64,000 bases of DNA from Ciborinia camelliae (GCA_025890175.1 JANPYM010000002.1:1870537-1934536), one strand, 5' to 3'. Shown: positions 34,366 to 45,051, counted from the first letter of the stretch. The notes: generated from the letters alone by a model not told the origin. Program-made: numbers and translations.

Positions 34366-36060
34366 ATGCTACTATTTTCCTTGTGTCTAATTCCATTATT
34401 CTTTTCTGTTCTTCCAGTATCGGGATGGAATAATTTTTGGGTTGAGGCATTTCAAGTGCCATTATTTCAATCAGTCAAAGCTCCATTTCGATCAGGACAA
34501 TGGACCTCGTCATCATCCAAAACCTCTGAAGGCGATGCAGGCATCGCTCAGAGTCGGACTCTCACTCTGCGAAGCGTGTATCATCATGGAACGAAACAAT
34601 ATCCCGAATTACATCGACGCCTCAAAATCAGTCCCAAGAAAATAAAAAATGCGGCCCTCCAAAGCGACTCCGCCATCGGACCATTTACCATCCCCACAGC
34701 TCCAATAGGCATTCATAGACTTCAAAATCGAAGTGTACAGGACATAGAAGCTTTCAATCAATGGCCGGCCGATCTTCCTGCATCGTCATGGACTGTTGAT
34801 GATGTACCAGCGCCAGATGTGACGGACAAATCCACCGTGGTCAATTTTGCTGTCATGGCAGCAAATACATATCAACAAACTCCCGATGATCCTGAGTGGG
34901 AAGACATAAAACCTCCTTTCAATCTTTCATCATCTATTGGATGGGAATCGGATGGTCTGCGGGGCCATGTTTATGCCGACGATAGAAATACTACAATAGT
35001 TATCGCGTTGAAGGGCACAACTTCAGCTGTATTCGACGGAGCGGAGACAACTACAAATGATAAGGAGAATGATAATCTGTTTGCTGGGTGCTGCTGTGGA
35101 CAAGGTGGATGGGGTTTACGAAAAGTATGTGACTGTATGACGGCAACATATACATGCAATGAAATATGCGTTTCCAAGGCATTGAAGAAGCCAAATCGTT
35201 ATTATCAAGCTGCTGTGGAACTTTACGGAAACATTACAGAGGAATATCCAAATGCAAATGTTTGGCTGACAGGTCATTCTCTTGGAGGACTGGTCACTAC
35301 TCTCGTTGCGTTGACTTTTGGCCACCCAGTACTGACTTTTGAGTCGGTCCCTCAAGCATTAGCAATCTCTCGATTGGCTCTTCCTACACCACCGGGATAT
35401 AGCTCCGCTTCTGAAGCTCGTGACAATGTAGGTATATGGAATTTTGGACACACTGCTGATCCAGTATACATGGGTACATGCAACGGGGCTACATCACTTT
35501 GTGCCTTTGCTGGTTATGCCCTCGAGTCGACATGTCATTCAGGATTACGATGCGTATACGATGTTGTTGCAGACTTCGGTTGGAGTGTATCTCTATCCAC
35601 TCATGGAATTAGAGCCTCCATCAAAAATGTATACAAAAAATACGATAAAGTTCCTACGTGTGTCGCAGACACCGAGTGCGTCGATTGCTTCAATTGGAAA
35701 CGAGAGAAGGGACCTCACTCTACTACATCAAGTAACACAGCAAGTACAACATCAAAATCAAGGACTCGTACCGAAACTTGCAAAACTCCTGGGTGGTGGG
35801 GTTGCCTGGATAAAACTAGTGCGACCACAACGTTTACATCGACGACAACAATCACCTCGACATCTTGTAAGAGTTATGGATGGTTTGGGCGATGTTTGGA
35901 TCCTGTTTCTACCACGTTTACTTCTGAAACTACGATTGTTGAGGCTTCAGCAACTATTCATGAACTCCCAGCCACTATTACCAGTAGCAAAACGCGTGGA
36001 CTGAAGACGGAATTGGCTCAAGCACATCAAATTACTGCTTCGCCGATTGCCCCGATCTGA
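34366..36060 (+). CDS. ATG15: Vacuolar phospholipase/lipase Atg15, single exon, 564 aa
   Basis: Atg15 lyses autophagic and Cvt bodies inside the vacuole. The N-terminus is a hydrophobic signal-anchor (MLLFSLCLIPLFFSVLP). The alpha/beta-hydrolase core carries the nucleophile elbow GHSLGG with Ser305. A downstream Asp in NFGHTADPVYMGTC and the His of LSTHGIR complete the likely triad. The preceding cysteine-rich block (FAGCCCGQGGWG) and the CVDC block are typical of the family. The C-terminal Thr/Ser-rich tail contains two copies of C-K-x-x-G-W-[WF]-G-(R)-C-L-D, as in other filamentous fungal Atg15 proteins. Length is within the family range. The ATG at 34366 is preferred; the GTG one codon before it is not a eukaryotic start. 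No intron is needed. Confidence 0.95.
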   Translation: MLLFSLCLIPLFFSVLPVSGWNNFWVEAFQVPLFQSVKAPFRSGQWTSSSSKTSEGDAGIAQSRTLTLRSVYHHGTKQYPELHRRLKISPKKIKNAALQSDSAIGPFTIPTAPIGIHRLQNRSVQDIEAFNQWPADLPASSWTVDDVPAPDVTDKSTVVNFAVMAANTYQQTPDDPEWEDIKPPFNLSSSIGWESDGLRGHVYADDRNTTIVIALKGTTSAVFDGAETTTNDKENDNLFAGCCCGQGGWGLRKVCDCMTATYTCNEICVSKALKKPNRYYQAAVELYGNITEEYPNANVWLTGHSLGGLVTTLVALTFGHPVLTFESVPQALAISRLALPTPPGYSSASEARDNVGIWNFGHTADPVYMGTCNGATSLCAFAGYALESTCHSGLRCVYDVVADFGWSVSLSTHGIRASIKNVYKKYDKVPTCVADTECVDCFNWKREKGPHSTTSSNTASTTSKSRTRTETCKTPGWWGCLDKTSATTTFTSTTTITSTSCKSYGWFGRCLDPVSTTFTSETTIVEASATIHELPATITSSKTRGLKTELAQAHQITASPIAPI

Positions 36061-36682
36061 AGATAACCATAGGCTTACATTGTCTAAGCTATTATTAGAC
36101 AATTTTATATCTCTCCGCTGGTATGTCGGATGAGATTTGGTTAGTAACGAAGCCCAATCAAGCATCATAGCGGATTTTCAGCTATGCTTGAAAGATTATC
36201 CCCAAACTAAGGCAGTAGACATTTCTCCATGTTGTCACATCGCCAAACTCCGATAACAAAATATCGAGTTTCCTCACAAGCATTGCGACTTATTATCCGT
36301 CAAAAAATGTCCATTTTTTGACGCCCTTCAAGTGTCCTTGAGAAGGCATATCTACGAAATCATTTCCCCCATCCAATCGTTAGTCTAACTATCTACGGCT
36401 AGAAGAAGCAACGACTAGACTGTTGCAGAAACATAGACCCAAGCACATGTATATATGGGTATTATTTGAAGTAGTAAATATCTCTTGGGCAGAATAAATT
36501 GCATTATTTATGATCCCGTCTTGTGTGGTCTTCTTGTAAACATACTGTTTCATCTTCCCCAAAATCCAAAATTCCCTACGGGTCCCAAACTCCAGTTAAC
36601 AATAAATTTGCATATAGTAACAATCAGATGGCGTAGAAGCCCCTTTCAAGTTTCTTCCTCTCCTTCTTCGTCCTCCCCCTCC
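36061..36682. other. Convergent intergenic region with a palindrome
   Basis: Atg15 (plus) and the gene ending at 36683 (minus) converge here. The notable element is the 12-bp inverted repeat at 36298-36323. Nothing else is recognised. Confidence 0.5.
36298..36323. repeat. Perfect 12-bp inverted repeat, 2-nt loop
   Basis: CGTCAAAAAATG at 36298-36309 is followed by TC and its exact reverse complement CATTTTTTGACG at 36312-36323. It lies about 240 bases past the Atg15 stop. In RNA it would form a tight hairpin, though the 2-nt loop would force opening of the last pairs. It may be a transcript-end structure or a binding site for a dimeric protein. Confidence 0.8.
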
Positions 36683-37042
36683 TCATATCGCCCCAGCCCC
36701 AACCATCCACCCCCCAACACCCAAAACCATCAAACCCAAAACCACCCCATTCACACCCCTCTCTCTGCGCGCATCGGATTTCGCCGCTCCTTTACATCCA
36801 ATGACCGGCACGTTTAAAGTCTGTAACAAACATTCAGACACGGTTAAATTGTTGGAGGTTGGAGGTATGGTGCAATATTGTAGTGTGCAATTGCTGCTCT
36901 CGTCGGTGTAGTTGAAGATTTGTGAGTTGCAGCAGTTGCTGAGGGTGGTGGTGTTGGTGACGGCGATGGCGGGCCAGGAACAGGCGGAGAAGTTGGTTGG
37001 AGGGGAGGATTGCGCATCGGAACAGCTGGGCGTGGTGGACAT
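36683..37042 (-). CDS. Cysteine-rich protein with C-terminal hydrophobic tail, 119 aa
   Basis: The frame starts MSTTPSCSDAQSSPPTNFSA and is rich in Ser, Thr, Asn and Cys (about ten cysteines, several N-x-T/S sites), then a basic patch (KSDARRERG) and a hydrophobic end GVVLGLMVLGVGGWMVGAGAI-like. This is the layout of a small GPI-anchored or tail-anchored surface protein. No signal peptide is present at this ATG, and an in-frame TAA lies 10 codons upstream, so a signal-peptide exon would have to be spliced in from further upstream. No family is assigned. The overlapping frame at 36844-37182 is Pro-rich and treated as a shadow. Confidence 0.5.
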   Translation of the reverse strand: MSTTPSCSDAQSSPPTNFSACSWPAIAVTNTTTLSNCCNSQIFNYTDESSNCTLQYCTIPPTSNNLTVSECLLQTLNVPVIGCKGAAKSDARRERGVNGVVLGLMVLGVGGWMVGAGAI

Positions 37043-39319
37043 GGTTGGTTGGGGTGAGCGTCTTGGGGTCTTAGGGATGGGATGGGATGGGAGGGTTGAG
37101 TCTGGTTTTTGGGTTTTTGGGTTTTTGTTATGGCTTGGGTGGTTGGTCTTAAGGACTGTCGACTGTCGCTTTGGCTTATCAATATGAAGGTTGAAGATTG
37201 AAGATTGATGGTTTTGATTTTGATCTTGATATCTCTAGAATGGGTAGAAGATTGGATAATAGTGAAATAGATAGATGAATGGTATGGGAGGTAGAGTTGA
37301 AGTTAAAGTCAAGTTGACTTTGTGGGGAACAGGATCGTGGAGTGATTTTCATGATTACGGAGAGAGAGAAGGTGAGAATTTAGAAAGTTCTTGCGGTTTG
37401 ACGTCAGATCTGACGTGATACAAAGTTTGAGAGGGCAGGGCAGCCATGGACTTGGTTCTTTCTTTCTTTTAAAAGTTACAGTAGGTTCATAAAAGTTTAC
37501 CTGTAATACCCAAGGTGGGTGATATAAATAGAAAAGTCGCCCCGGATCCATGGCGCCTTCCAGTCTCCAGATCTCGCCCCCAAAATATTTCACCGTTACA
37601 TACCTAGGATCTAAACAGTTCAGTACAGTACCTCCTTTATCCATTTGATTTGTTTTGTTTTGTTTGGGTAGCATAACTACCTCACTTACGAGAAGAGGCG
37701 GGCAGTGCTAAGTTCTAACATAATGTTGGAACTTGTAAGATCTAGGTAATATCTAAGATTCCTATCAAGAACGAATTGCTTATTTTCTACTCATTTTCTA
37801 CGTAACAATATTGATCCTTCTCGTTTTTTTATGGCGCGGACGGTGTTTTGTTGCGCAATTTTGTTTTGGGGAGCATTGGATTTGGTAGGGCTTGTTTGGT
37901 CTTTTATTTGCGGGGAGATGGGGCGGCATGGGTGGAAAGGTGAATATTGGATAGGGGAGGATGGGGGATGCGATGGGGATGATTTCCCTGGAGTGGGGAT
38001 TTGCTGTGCACGGGGGTGGTGGTTGCTGGATTATGGACGCTGGTCACTGGTTTCTTGTTTGGGTATGGTATGGTGTGTCTTGAGAACTTGAGATGGATGA
38101 GATGGGGAAGCACAAGTGTGACCTCATGTCGGGGTTGGCCGAATATAGAGGGGTTTCTGGTCGTGCAGTGTTTATTTATACTGCATACGAGTGAGTATAC
38201 GAGTTGAATTGCTGCTAGGGGTCTGACGATGTGATACAGTTGTACTCTCTCGTAAGAATTTTATCTCGTTAATTTAAAAACTAACGACGGTCCTATTAAC
38301 GCGAGAATCGCCGTCTACCATCCATCCATACATCCAACAATTTTGTCTCGAAACTTGCCCACAAGAATATCCAGTTCGGCTTTCTGTTAATTCTATGGAA
38401 TCCTTCGGTTTAGAATGTTCTCTGGTAGGCATGTTTACTCATGCTCGGGCGATGCAACCTCATGACGGCATGTTTCATACCTTCGGAATTTCTTTCTTGT
38501 ATGGCAGCTGGGGACTCGGGGGGGTGCTGAGTTGTTAATATTGGTGAAGATGTGCAAGTCGTTCAGGGAGGCAACGTTTGTTGAATTGGAGAATCTCATA
38601 CTAGTACTTGTTTCTATTCTCATGTTCCTCGGCAAGTGTCGCTCGCTTGGGCTGTGTTTTGGTGTATTTGGCTTATTCCAATCGCTCAATTCTGGAAGAT
38701 AATTCCTCGGTTACCCGTGTATTACCCCAGGGGACTACCCCTTTTCTTGCCTCCGGCCTTCACCTTGATATACTTTAATTCAAAGCTCCTAAGCATTGTA
38801 CACACATATTACATGTTCCTGATCATGTTGAACAAGACCATATCTGGATTTGAAACTGAGCAGATGGAATCTGTCAATCTTAAATTAAAGTTAAGCACAA
38901 CCCAGGCAATAAGGAGTTTCTCGCAAAATCCTCCTTTTCATTTGCTGAATGGGACAGAGATGACGTTAACCAGGTCGAATTAGTAAGGCATTAGCTCGAT
39001 CTGATATCTAGATACCTGTCGACTCGGGGGAATCCTACCAGTGTGATATAGATGCTTAATTTTGATGCCCCGAGAACATGATTCTTTTAGATGTTGATCT
39101 CAAAATAGTTTTCATTGATATTGGTATCTATCATGCATTCAAGATATCAAGTGTATAAAGATGATGCCAAAGTATTCAAAAAAAGAAGTCTCCATCCAAC
39201 TCATTTCATCTCTTGCTTTCATTTCTATCATTAGATTTTCATTATACTTTCCTTACCCACATTCCTTTTGAATTTATCTCCTTTCACTTCCCAAGACCCT
39301 CTTTCAAACTCTTACCACC
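37043..39319. other. Intergenic, no supported gene
   Basis: Short frames such as 37831-38091 (Gly/Trp-rich) lie over G-rich composition and have no motif. The bases just before 39320 are CT-rich (CTTTCATTTC, CTTCCCAAGACC), consistent with a promoter and leader for the secreted protein. Confidence 0.45.
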
Positions 39320-40153
39320 ATGTCATTCCTCAAAAGTATCTCTCTCCTCGGCCTAGTAGCTACTACCCTCGCCTCTCCCCTCTCTCTCGCAATCCTTTCC
39401 CGCGATAACGGCGCCTGCTACCCCGAAAATATGCCCACCGGCAAACCCGACTCCAATTGTCCCAAAAAGTCCACGGTCGACTCCTCAGGTCACTGCTCTA
39501 GACCCATCCCCAACATCCCCGGCAAACAAGGCTGTACCGGTTATTGTGAAATGGAATTAACCGTCGTCTACGGGCAAGAAGTGCCTATTATGGATGGATC
39601 TTGTCAAGCGGGAACTACGTGTCAAATTAGCCAGGGCCAGAGTGTTACTGTTACGAACGGGTATTCCATCAGTGTTGGAATCGGTATGGGGACGGGAAAG
39701 GATATTACTGAGATGTTGACGAGTAGTTTTAATATTGGGGCGAGCTATAGTTGGAGTCAGAGTGTAGGTTATACTACAACTGAGACGTTTAGTAAGACGT
39801 TGGATGATAAGACTTGTGGTTATTGGACTTTTATTCCGTATCTGATGAAGTATGTTGCCCCTTCTCCAATTTTCCTCTCACTAACACCCTACAGATCCTG
39901 CGGCACTCTCACCTCCACACCCCAAGGCACCATGGCCGCAGGCTATCACGACTGGGATTCTGCCCCCTATTGTACGAAGAAATCCTACACCGATTCTCCC
40001 AATTGGTGCAATACTACTCCGTACAAAGATAGTCATGGTCATGCAGAGGGCAAAGTAGTCTTTGTACTGACGGATTGTAAGACGAATGCCGTGTTGAAGA
40101 CCGGCCAAGCTCCAGCTTATGGCTTTCCGGGTGTTAGTACGGGGCCGAAGTAG
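39320..40153 (+). CDS. Secreted beta-rich protein with signal peptide, two exons, 262 aa
   Basis: Exons are 39320-39849 and 39895-40153. The N-terminus is a clear signal peptide (MSFLKSISLLGLVATTLAS) and a possible Arg cleavage site (ILSRD). The mature protein has about a dozen cysteines, pointing to disulfides, and lacks a membrane anchor. Residues about 108-165 alternate polar and small residues with Gly, Ser and Thr (VTNGYSISVGIGMGTG, SSFNIGASYSWSQSVGY). Such patterns occur in beta-hairpin insertion segments of aerolysin-type proteins, but also in other secreted beta proteins, so no function is assigned. The 45-nt intron has donor GTATGT, branch CTAAC and acceptor ACAG. It is in frame and stop-free, so unspliced message would add 15 residues. 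A secreted effector or cell-wall protein is possible. Confidence 0.8.
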   Translation: MSFLKSISLLGLVATTLASPLSLAILSRDNGACYPENMPTGKPDSNCPKKSTVDSSGHCSRPIPNIPGKQGCTGYCEMELTVVYGQEVPIMDGSCQAGTTCQISQGQSVTVTNGYSISVGIGMGTGKDITEMLTSSFNIGASYSWSQSVGYTTTETFSKTLDDKTCGYWTFIPYLMKYVAPSPIFLSLTPYRSCGTLTSTPQGTMAAGYHDWDSAPYCTKKSYTDSPNWCNTTPYKDSHGHAEGKVVFVLTDCKTNAVLKTGQAPAYGFPGVSTGPK

Positions 40154-41038
40154 AGGTGGGGAGGAGAATGATATCTATGAATGAGATGTGAGATGGAAGG
40201 AGTGGGATAGATGGGGGGTTTTGTTTCATTTTGCTTTACTTCACTTCTCTTTAAGATGAAAGTTTGGGCATCGAATTTCCCATTTTTAGTTCTTCTTGTA
40301 TTGACCCTTTTTCTGCTTTGGAGAAGGAGGGAAATCTCTAGAATTTGAGGTGGAGAACCAATCTACTAGTACAATTTATTGCTTCGCTTTTGTCGGAACC
40401 TATCTTTACGAATGGGGCTATTATCAAGCGTGAAGCTGATAATGTGAGATCGATTTCCACTTGTAAACTTAAAGCATTAGCAATTGCATGTGACTTAATG
40501 AAAGGTCCAATTAAATTCTCAAGATTGATTGCTTGAGTGATATCTTACAGCCATTCACCTTACTGTCCTATAAAATACGATTGTAGCTTTGACGTACGGG
40601 GCCTGCGTCTCTGTCTCTTTTTTACCATTACATTCTCTATGTATCTCATATTCACTCCTGCAGAATGGTGGAAGAAAAAGTTTCTCGGGTGAGTGAATTT
40701 TCATAATTCATAATGGAAGTAAAAACAAGATTTCCATTCACATACCTAAGCTACTGTAATTTATATTCACTATTAACAACCTAACAGTAGTCACTCTAGT
40801 TTGGTACTAGTACATTTGCCCCTCATTCTACGTCACCAAAAAGAGACACTAAGAATACTTAGCTCCAGTCCTCTTAGCATTTAAAGGCTTCTTCCTTTCG
40901 ATACCTAGCTCTCTTTCTTGAACATCTACATTCTAATTTTCGTGTGCTCCTTACTACATTAACATCCTCACACAAAGCTATGACCATGATATAATAACCT
41001 CACACCATTCTTGCAATCTTATCAACCTCAATGTCGAC
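40154..41038. other. Intergenic, no gene seen
   Basis: The stretch contains the 3' region of the secreted-protein gene and an upstream region for the acidic protein at 41316. The frame at 40345-40536 has no motif. Confidence 0.45.
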
Positions 41039-41230
41039 CTCCACGTCTACCAACCAACAACCAAACCAAACCAAACCACAAACACAAACACAAACACAAA
41101 CACAAACACAACCACAACCACAACTCCAACCACAACTATAACCACAACAACTACAATCACAAATCCAACTACAACGACTACTACAACTCCAACCACAACG
41201 ACAACCACAACTACCGCAAGTACATTCACA
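41039..41230. repeat. CAACCA/CAAACA low-complexity tract
   Basis: The plus strand is almost free of G and built from CAAACA, CAACCA and CAACTA words, including about five tandem CAAACA units near 41078-41110. It is open in frames on both strands (His/Asn-rich on plus, Val/Cys-rich on minus) only because of its composition. It lies just upstream of the acidic-protein ATG and is probably transcribed leader or simple-sequence DNA. Confidence 0.8.
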
Positions 41231-41315
41231 ACCGTCACTATAACCCCCACCCAAAGACAAAGACAATAATAACAACACAATACCCCACTCAACTCCTCCC
41301 CTCTTTCCCGCAAAA

Positions 41316-42164
41316 ATGATACCCACCAAACTCGAATGGCTCAAGCAGCGCGGCTGGAACACCTTTCAAGACTTCATGATAGCCCACGGATATAATCCAC
41401 AGAGCGTGGAAGATTACATGAAGGCGCAGACTCTGTATATCGATATAAAACTGGAAGTTCCACGTCGTGAGAAGAAGAAGAAAGGGGATAGAAAGGAGGA
41501 TCAAAATGAGAGTGGCGAGATGGAGGGTGTGGAGGAGAGAGAAGAGGATTCCGATAGCACGGATGGAGATGGAGATGAAGAGGATTCCGATAGCACGGAT
41601 GGAGATGGAGATGAAGACGAGGGAGACGAGGGAGACGAGGGAGACGAGAGATACAAGCATCCCTCAGTCTCATGTGACAACTGGAAAGATTCCTCTTCCG
41701 AAAAGTCAGAAGAAGAAGCCGAAGACTCCTCCTCAATCTCCGACCTCGACTTCACCAACGACAACAACCCCGCTCCCGAAGAAAAAGCCAACCATGCCTA
41801 TGCTGCTCCCCATGGCCATGGCGAAGTAAGTAGGAGACAAGCCTGGCTCTCCCGAAATGGATGGGAACACATGACGCACTTTATGAATCATCATTCCCTG
41901 GATCCCTACGATGGGGATCATGTTGTTCATGCGGATTTTCTCATTAAGCAGGATATGAGGATAAAGAGGGGCGAGGGTGAGCTGCGTACGGGTCTTGAGG
42001 ATATTCTTGGGGGTTGGGGTGTGGATGTGAATATGCGTGGTGATGAAATTTCTGGAACCCAGAACAAGAACCAGAACCAAATGCAAAACCCACGCGATCG
42101 AGCAACAGACAACGAAGCTACGAATAACCAACAAAGTGGCAGGGATGAAGAGATGACGGGATAG
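41316..42164 (+). CDS. Acidic protein with two copies of a WLxxxGW...FM domain, 282 aa
   Basis: A single exon. Two segments of about 43 residues are clearly related: residues 5-47 (LEWLKQRGWNTFQDFMIAHG...) and about 174-216 (QAWLSRNGWEHMTHFMNHHS...). Shared positions are WL, GW, FM, H and a Pro followed by an acidic or Tyr-rich stretch, then Ala, Leu and Ile. Between them lies an extremely acidic linker of about 120 residues, containing an exact duplication of EEDSDSTDGDGD and a repeated GDE unit encoded by short DNA repeats at 41541-41648. The C-terminal part is Asn/Gln-rich. No known family is recognised. A consensus GTAAGT lies just before copy 2 (41826), but reading through it gives the homologous domain, so it is not treated as a splice site. 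Confidence 0.7.
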   Translation: MIPTKLEWLKQRGWNTFQDFMIAHGYNPQSVEDYMKAQTLYIDIKLEVPRREKKKKGDRKEDQNESGEMEGVEEREEDSDSTDGDGDEEDSDSTDGDGDEDEGDEGDEGDERYKHPSVSCDNWKDSSSEKSEEEAEDSSSISDLDFTNDNNPAPEEKANHAYAAPHGHGEVSRRQAWLSRNGWEHMTHFMNHHSLDPYDGDHVVHADFLIKQDMRIKRGEGELRTGLEDILGGWGVDVNMRGDEISGTQNKNQNQMQNPRDRATDNEATNNQQSGRDEEMTG

Positions 42165-42771
42165 ATTTTATTGGTGGACTCTAGTAGAGTTGTGATCATA
42201 TTGATCGATATCGATATGGGGTTTGCATACTTCTGGAGTTAATTTGGGTTGGGGAAATTTTTGCGATTTGGGGCATTCTAAAATTTTCTCGTCTCGCGAC
42301 AGCACAGTACGCTCCTACACGTTTTGAGCGACGATTAATTAATCTACAATTGTATTTGGGATATTAAGGGATATTGAGCGGCCACCATGATATGCTGTGA
42401 GAAGGATAATTTGTGAGGCGAAAATAGAATACCTAGGGACCTAATGAAATGGGATTTTTTCTATCACTTATGTGCAGCTTGATTATTTCAGGTGTTCAGA
42501 TGTGCCCTCGCCATTCTCATGTTTATTTGGATATCTTTCATTTAAGTTGTGCTAATCTGGACCGATGTAATCATTGTAAGCTTACCATCTAATCCATAGA
42601 TCTACCTGCTCTACCGATCATTCACCGCTCACCTTATTACTTCCTACACGTCTCATCTTCAACGCCACTTCCTCAACCCTTTAAATTTCCCCTCATTTAC
42701 CCATGCTTCTTCTTGAACTCCTTACTTAACCCTCATTTTCCTCCTCCATACCCCATCTACATCCCATCTAC
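42165..42771. other. Convergent intergenic region
   Basis: The acidic-protein gene (plus) and acyl-CoA synthetase gene (minus) converge here. No other feature is seen. Confidence 0.5.
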
Positions 42772-45051
42772 TCATCTAACTCCCTCTACGCCACCTCCAA
42801 TAACCCACTCTGCCCTCTCCCTCAACTTAAACTTCTGTATCTTCCCACTAGCAGTCTTCGGATATTCATCTATCCAAAAGACATATTTGGGAACCAAATG
42901 TCCACTAAGATGCGTCCTGACATGTTTTTGAATCTTTTTTTTAGTGAGAGCCAATTTGCACTCATCTTCTTCCTTGTCCTTAGATTCGTATCCAGCTTCC
43001 GTTGCAGAACTCTCTGGATGAGTATTTTTGTTATTCCCCTTCGCCACACGCCTCTCATAATCCCCCCAAGTGATCGGATTTTCATTTCCCACCCCCGCAT
43101 CATCCACTCCTCGACTCACGCCCTTCTTACCTACAACCCACGCGCAAACTACTTCTCCATACTTATGATCCGGAACCCCCACCACACTAACCTCCCTTAC
43201 ATTTTCCATGCCAAAAATACAATCTTCAATCTCGAGCGGGTGGATATTTTCCCCTCCCCTAATGATCAAATCTTTGATCCGCCCCGTAATCTTCACATAT
43301 CCCTCTTCATCCATACTCGCTTCATCGCCCGTCTTCATCCATATCTTCCCATCTTTCCCTGGTATCAATGCCTCTCGAGTACGCTCCGAATCCGCATAAT
43401 ATTCTTTCATGACCAAATACCCCGAAACGGCGAGTTCGCCTCGTTGACCTAGCGGAAGAGTCCTATGAGGATCAGAAGGCGAGATGATTCTAGCAGATAC
43501 ATGAGGTAAAACCCTCCCAACACTATCCAAACGTTTCTCCATGGGATCGGTGGGAGTAGTCATACAAGAAACCGGACTCGTTTCCGTCATGCCATAGCAA
43601 ATTGTCAAACCGGTAAGATTCAACTGCCTGTGAAGTTTTTCCATCAAGGATTTGGGAACCGAGGAACCGGCCGCGATCCCAGTGCGCAGATGCGTGAATC
43701 CGGTGTGGGGGATAGTGCCATTGGAGAGGAGTTCGAGTTCGGCGAGAAACATGGTGGCGACACCGTAGAGGGCCGTGGCATCGTGTTCTTGAATGCTTAG
43801 GAGAGTAGCGGAGGGATTGAAGGCCGGGGATGGAAATAAAATCGTGCTACCATGGGTGGCGGTTGCCATGTATCCGAGGATGGATCCGAAGCAATGGAAT
43901 AAAGGCGGCGGACAACACACTATATCGGATGGTGTAAGAGCCATACGAGACCCGATAAAATAGCCATTATTGAGAATCGAATGATGGGTTAAACAAGCCG
44001 CTTTAGGAGTCGAAGTTGTACCTGATGTGAATTGAATATTGATCACATCGTCTCTATGTAATTCCTTATCTGGAACAACTTTATTCCTTCTCAATGACTC
44101 GTATCCACTTACTAAAGCCCTAAAAGGAGTGGTAGCAGCGAAATCCACATAGTTCTCGGTCTCGGAATTGTTCACTAGAATGATATTCCTCAGACTTGGT
44201 ATAGCCTCACTTTCCAATGTGTGTCGATTGAGATCTCCAATGAGGTCTTTCAGTAGAGGTGTATTTTCCCGGGGGGGTTTAAATGGTAAATGTGTTTCCT
44301 GGCCGATTATCAGGTGTAGAGCTTCTAGATGATTCAATGCCGAGACCACTTGTTTCGTGTTGAATGCTGGATTCAAGGGTACCTATTCCCGAAATAATAA
44401 TTATTTTTTCCATCTCTTCGTTATAAAAGCTCTTTCTCATCAACCACAACTCACCAATATAGCTCCCAGTTTCCAAACAGCATACGTAATCACCCCAAAC
44501 TCCCAACAGTTTCCCAAACTAACCGCCACCATATCTCCCTTCTTGACCCCCCTCTCCCTCAATCCATATGCTATCACATTACTCCGCTCATCCAATTCTC
44601 GATATGTAAGTTTTGTATTTTGGGAGCGCGAGATAAGTGCAAGATTTGAGCCATGGGCGCTGACAATGCCGTGGAAATGTTGAGGGATGGTGTGTTGAAG
44701 GAGTGGTGGCTAGCAGAAAGCGATTGGTCAGCTTAATAGTAATGTAGCTGGAAAGGAGATGAAAAGAGGTGAGGGGATATTGAGTATAAGGAAAAGAAAA
44801 GGAAAAGGAAAAGGAATCAATCCAATCACCTCAGTAGGTCCAACACTATAACTCTCCGTCAAAAGACCTCTACTCTGAATTCTTACCCCAACCCTAACTC
44901 CAACTGCTACTCCCCTTCCAAAACTCCTCGCTATGATCTCCGACTTCAAACTCGATGCAAATACCGATCCCCACATTCCAACTCTAGCTCTCGCTCTCGC
45001 TGTAGCTCCCGTTCCCGCTTTGGCTCCCGCAAAACAAATTCTAGCAGCCAT
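42772..45051 (-). CDS. Acyl-CoA synthetase (ACSF2-like, AMP-binding), three exons, 695 aa
   Basis: Exons in transcript order are 45051-44830, 44709-44455 and 44382-42772; introns are 120 and 72 nt, all phase 0. The enzyme would activate a fatty or short-chain acid with ATP and join it to CoA. The N-terminus (about 60 residues) is rich in Arg, Ala and Ser with no acidic residues until later, a likely mitochondrial presequence. The first adenylation segment reads LTYRELDERSNVIAYGL. The P-loop-like motif TSGTTSTPKAA is at about 278-288, followed by YGMTETSPVS, KTGDEASMDEEGYVKITGR with the hinge, GGENIHPLEIED and the catalytic-lysine region PKTASGKIQK. A charged linker of about 60 residues splits the C-terminal domain (VGNENPITWGDYERR to DKEEDECK), longer than usual. 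The substrate is not predictable. Confidence 0.92.

Noticed and set aside
41011..41362. His/Asn-rich plus frame and Val/Cys-rich minus frame
   Set aside because: Both are translations of the CAAACA/CAACCA low-complexity tract.
41374..41829. Several frames on both strands over the acidic protein
   Set aside because: They are shadows of the duplicated Glu/Asp coding repeat; only the 282-codon frame has a duplicated domain and a good ATG.
41826..41831. Consensus GTAAGT as an intron donor in the acidic protein
   Set aside because: The sequence following it in frame encodes the second copy of the duplicated domain, and no suitable acceptor gives a better protein.
44728..44829. Hydrophobic extension (Pro/Phe/Leu-rich) of the acyl-CoA synthetase first exon
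   Set aside because: It lies in the intron after the GAG-GTGATT donor; splicing to CCACCACTC gives the expected SVGPTEPPLL continuation.
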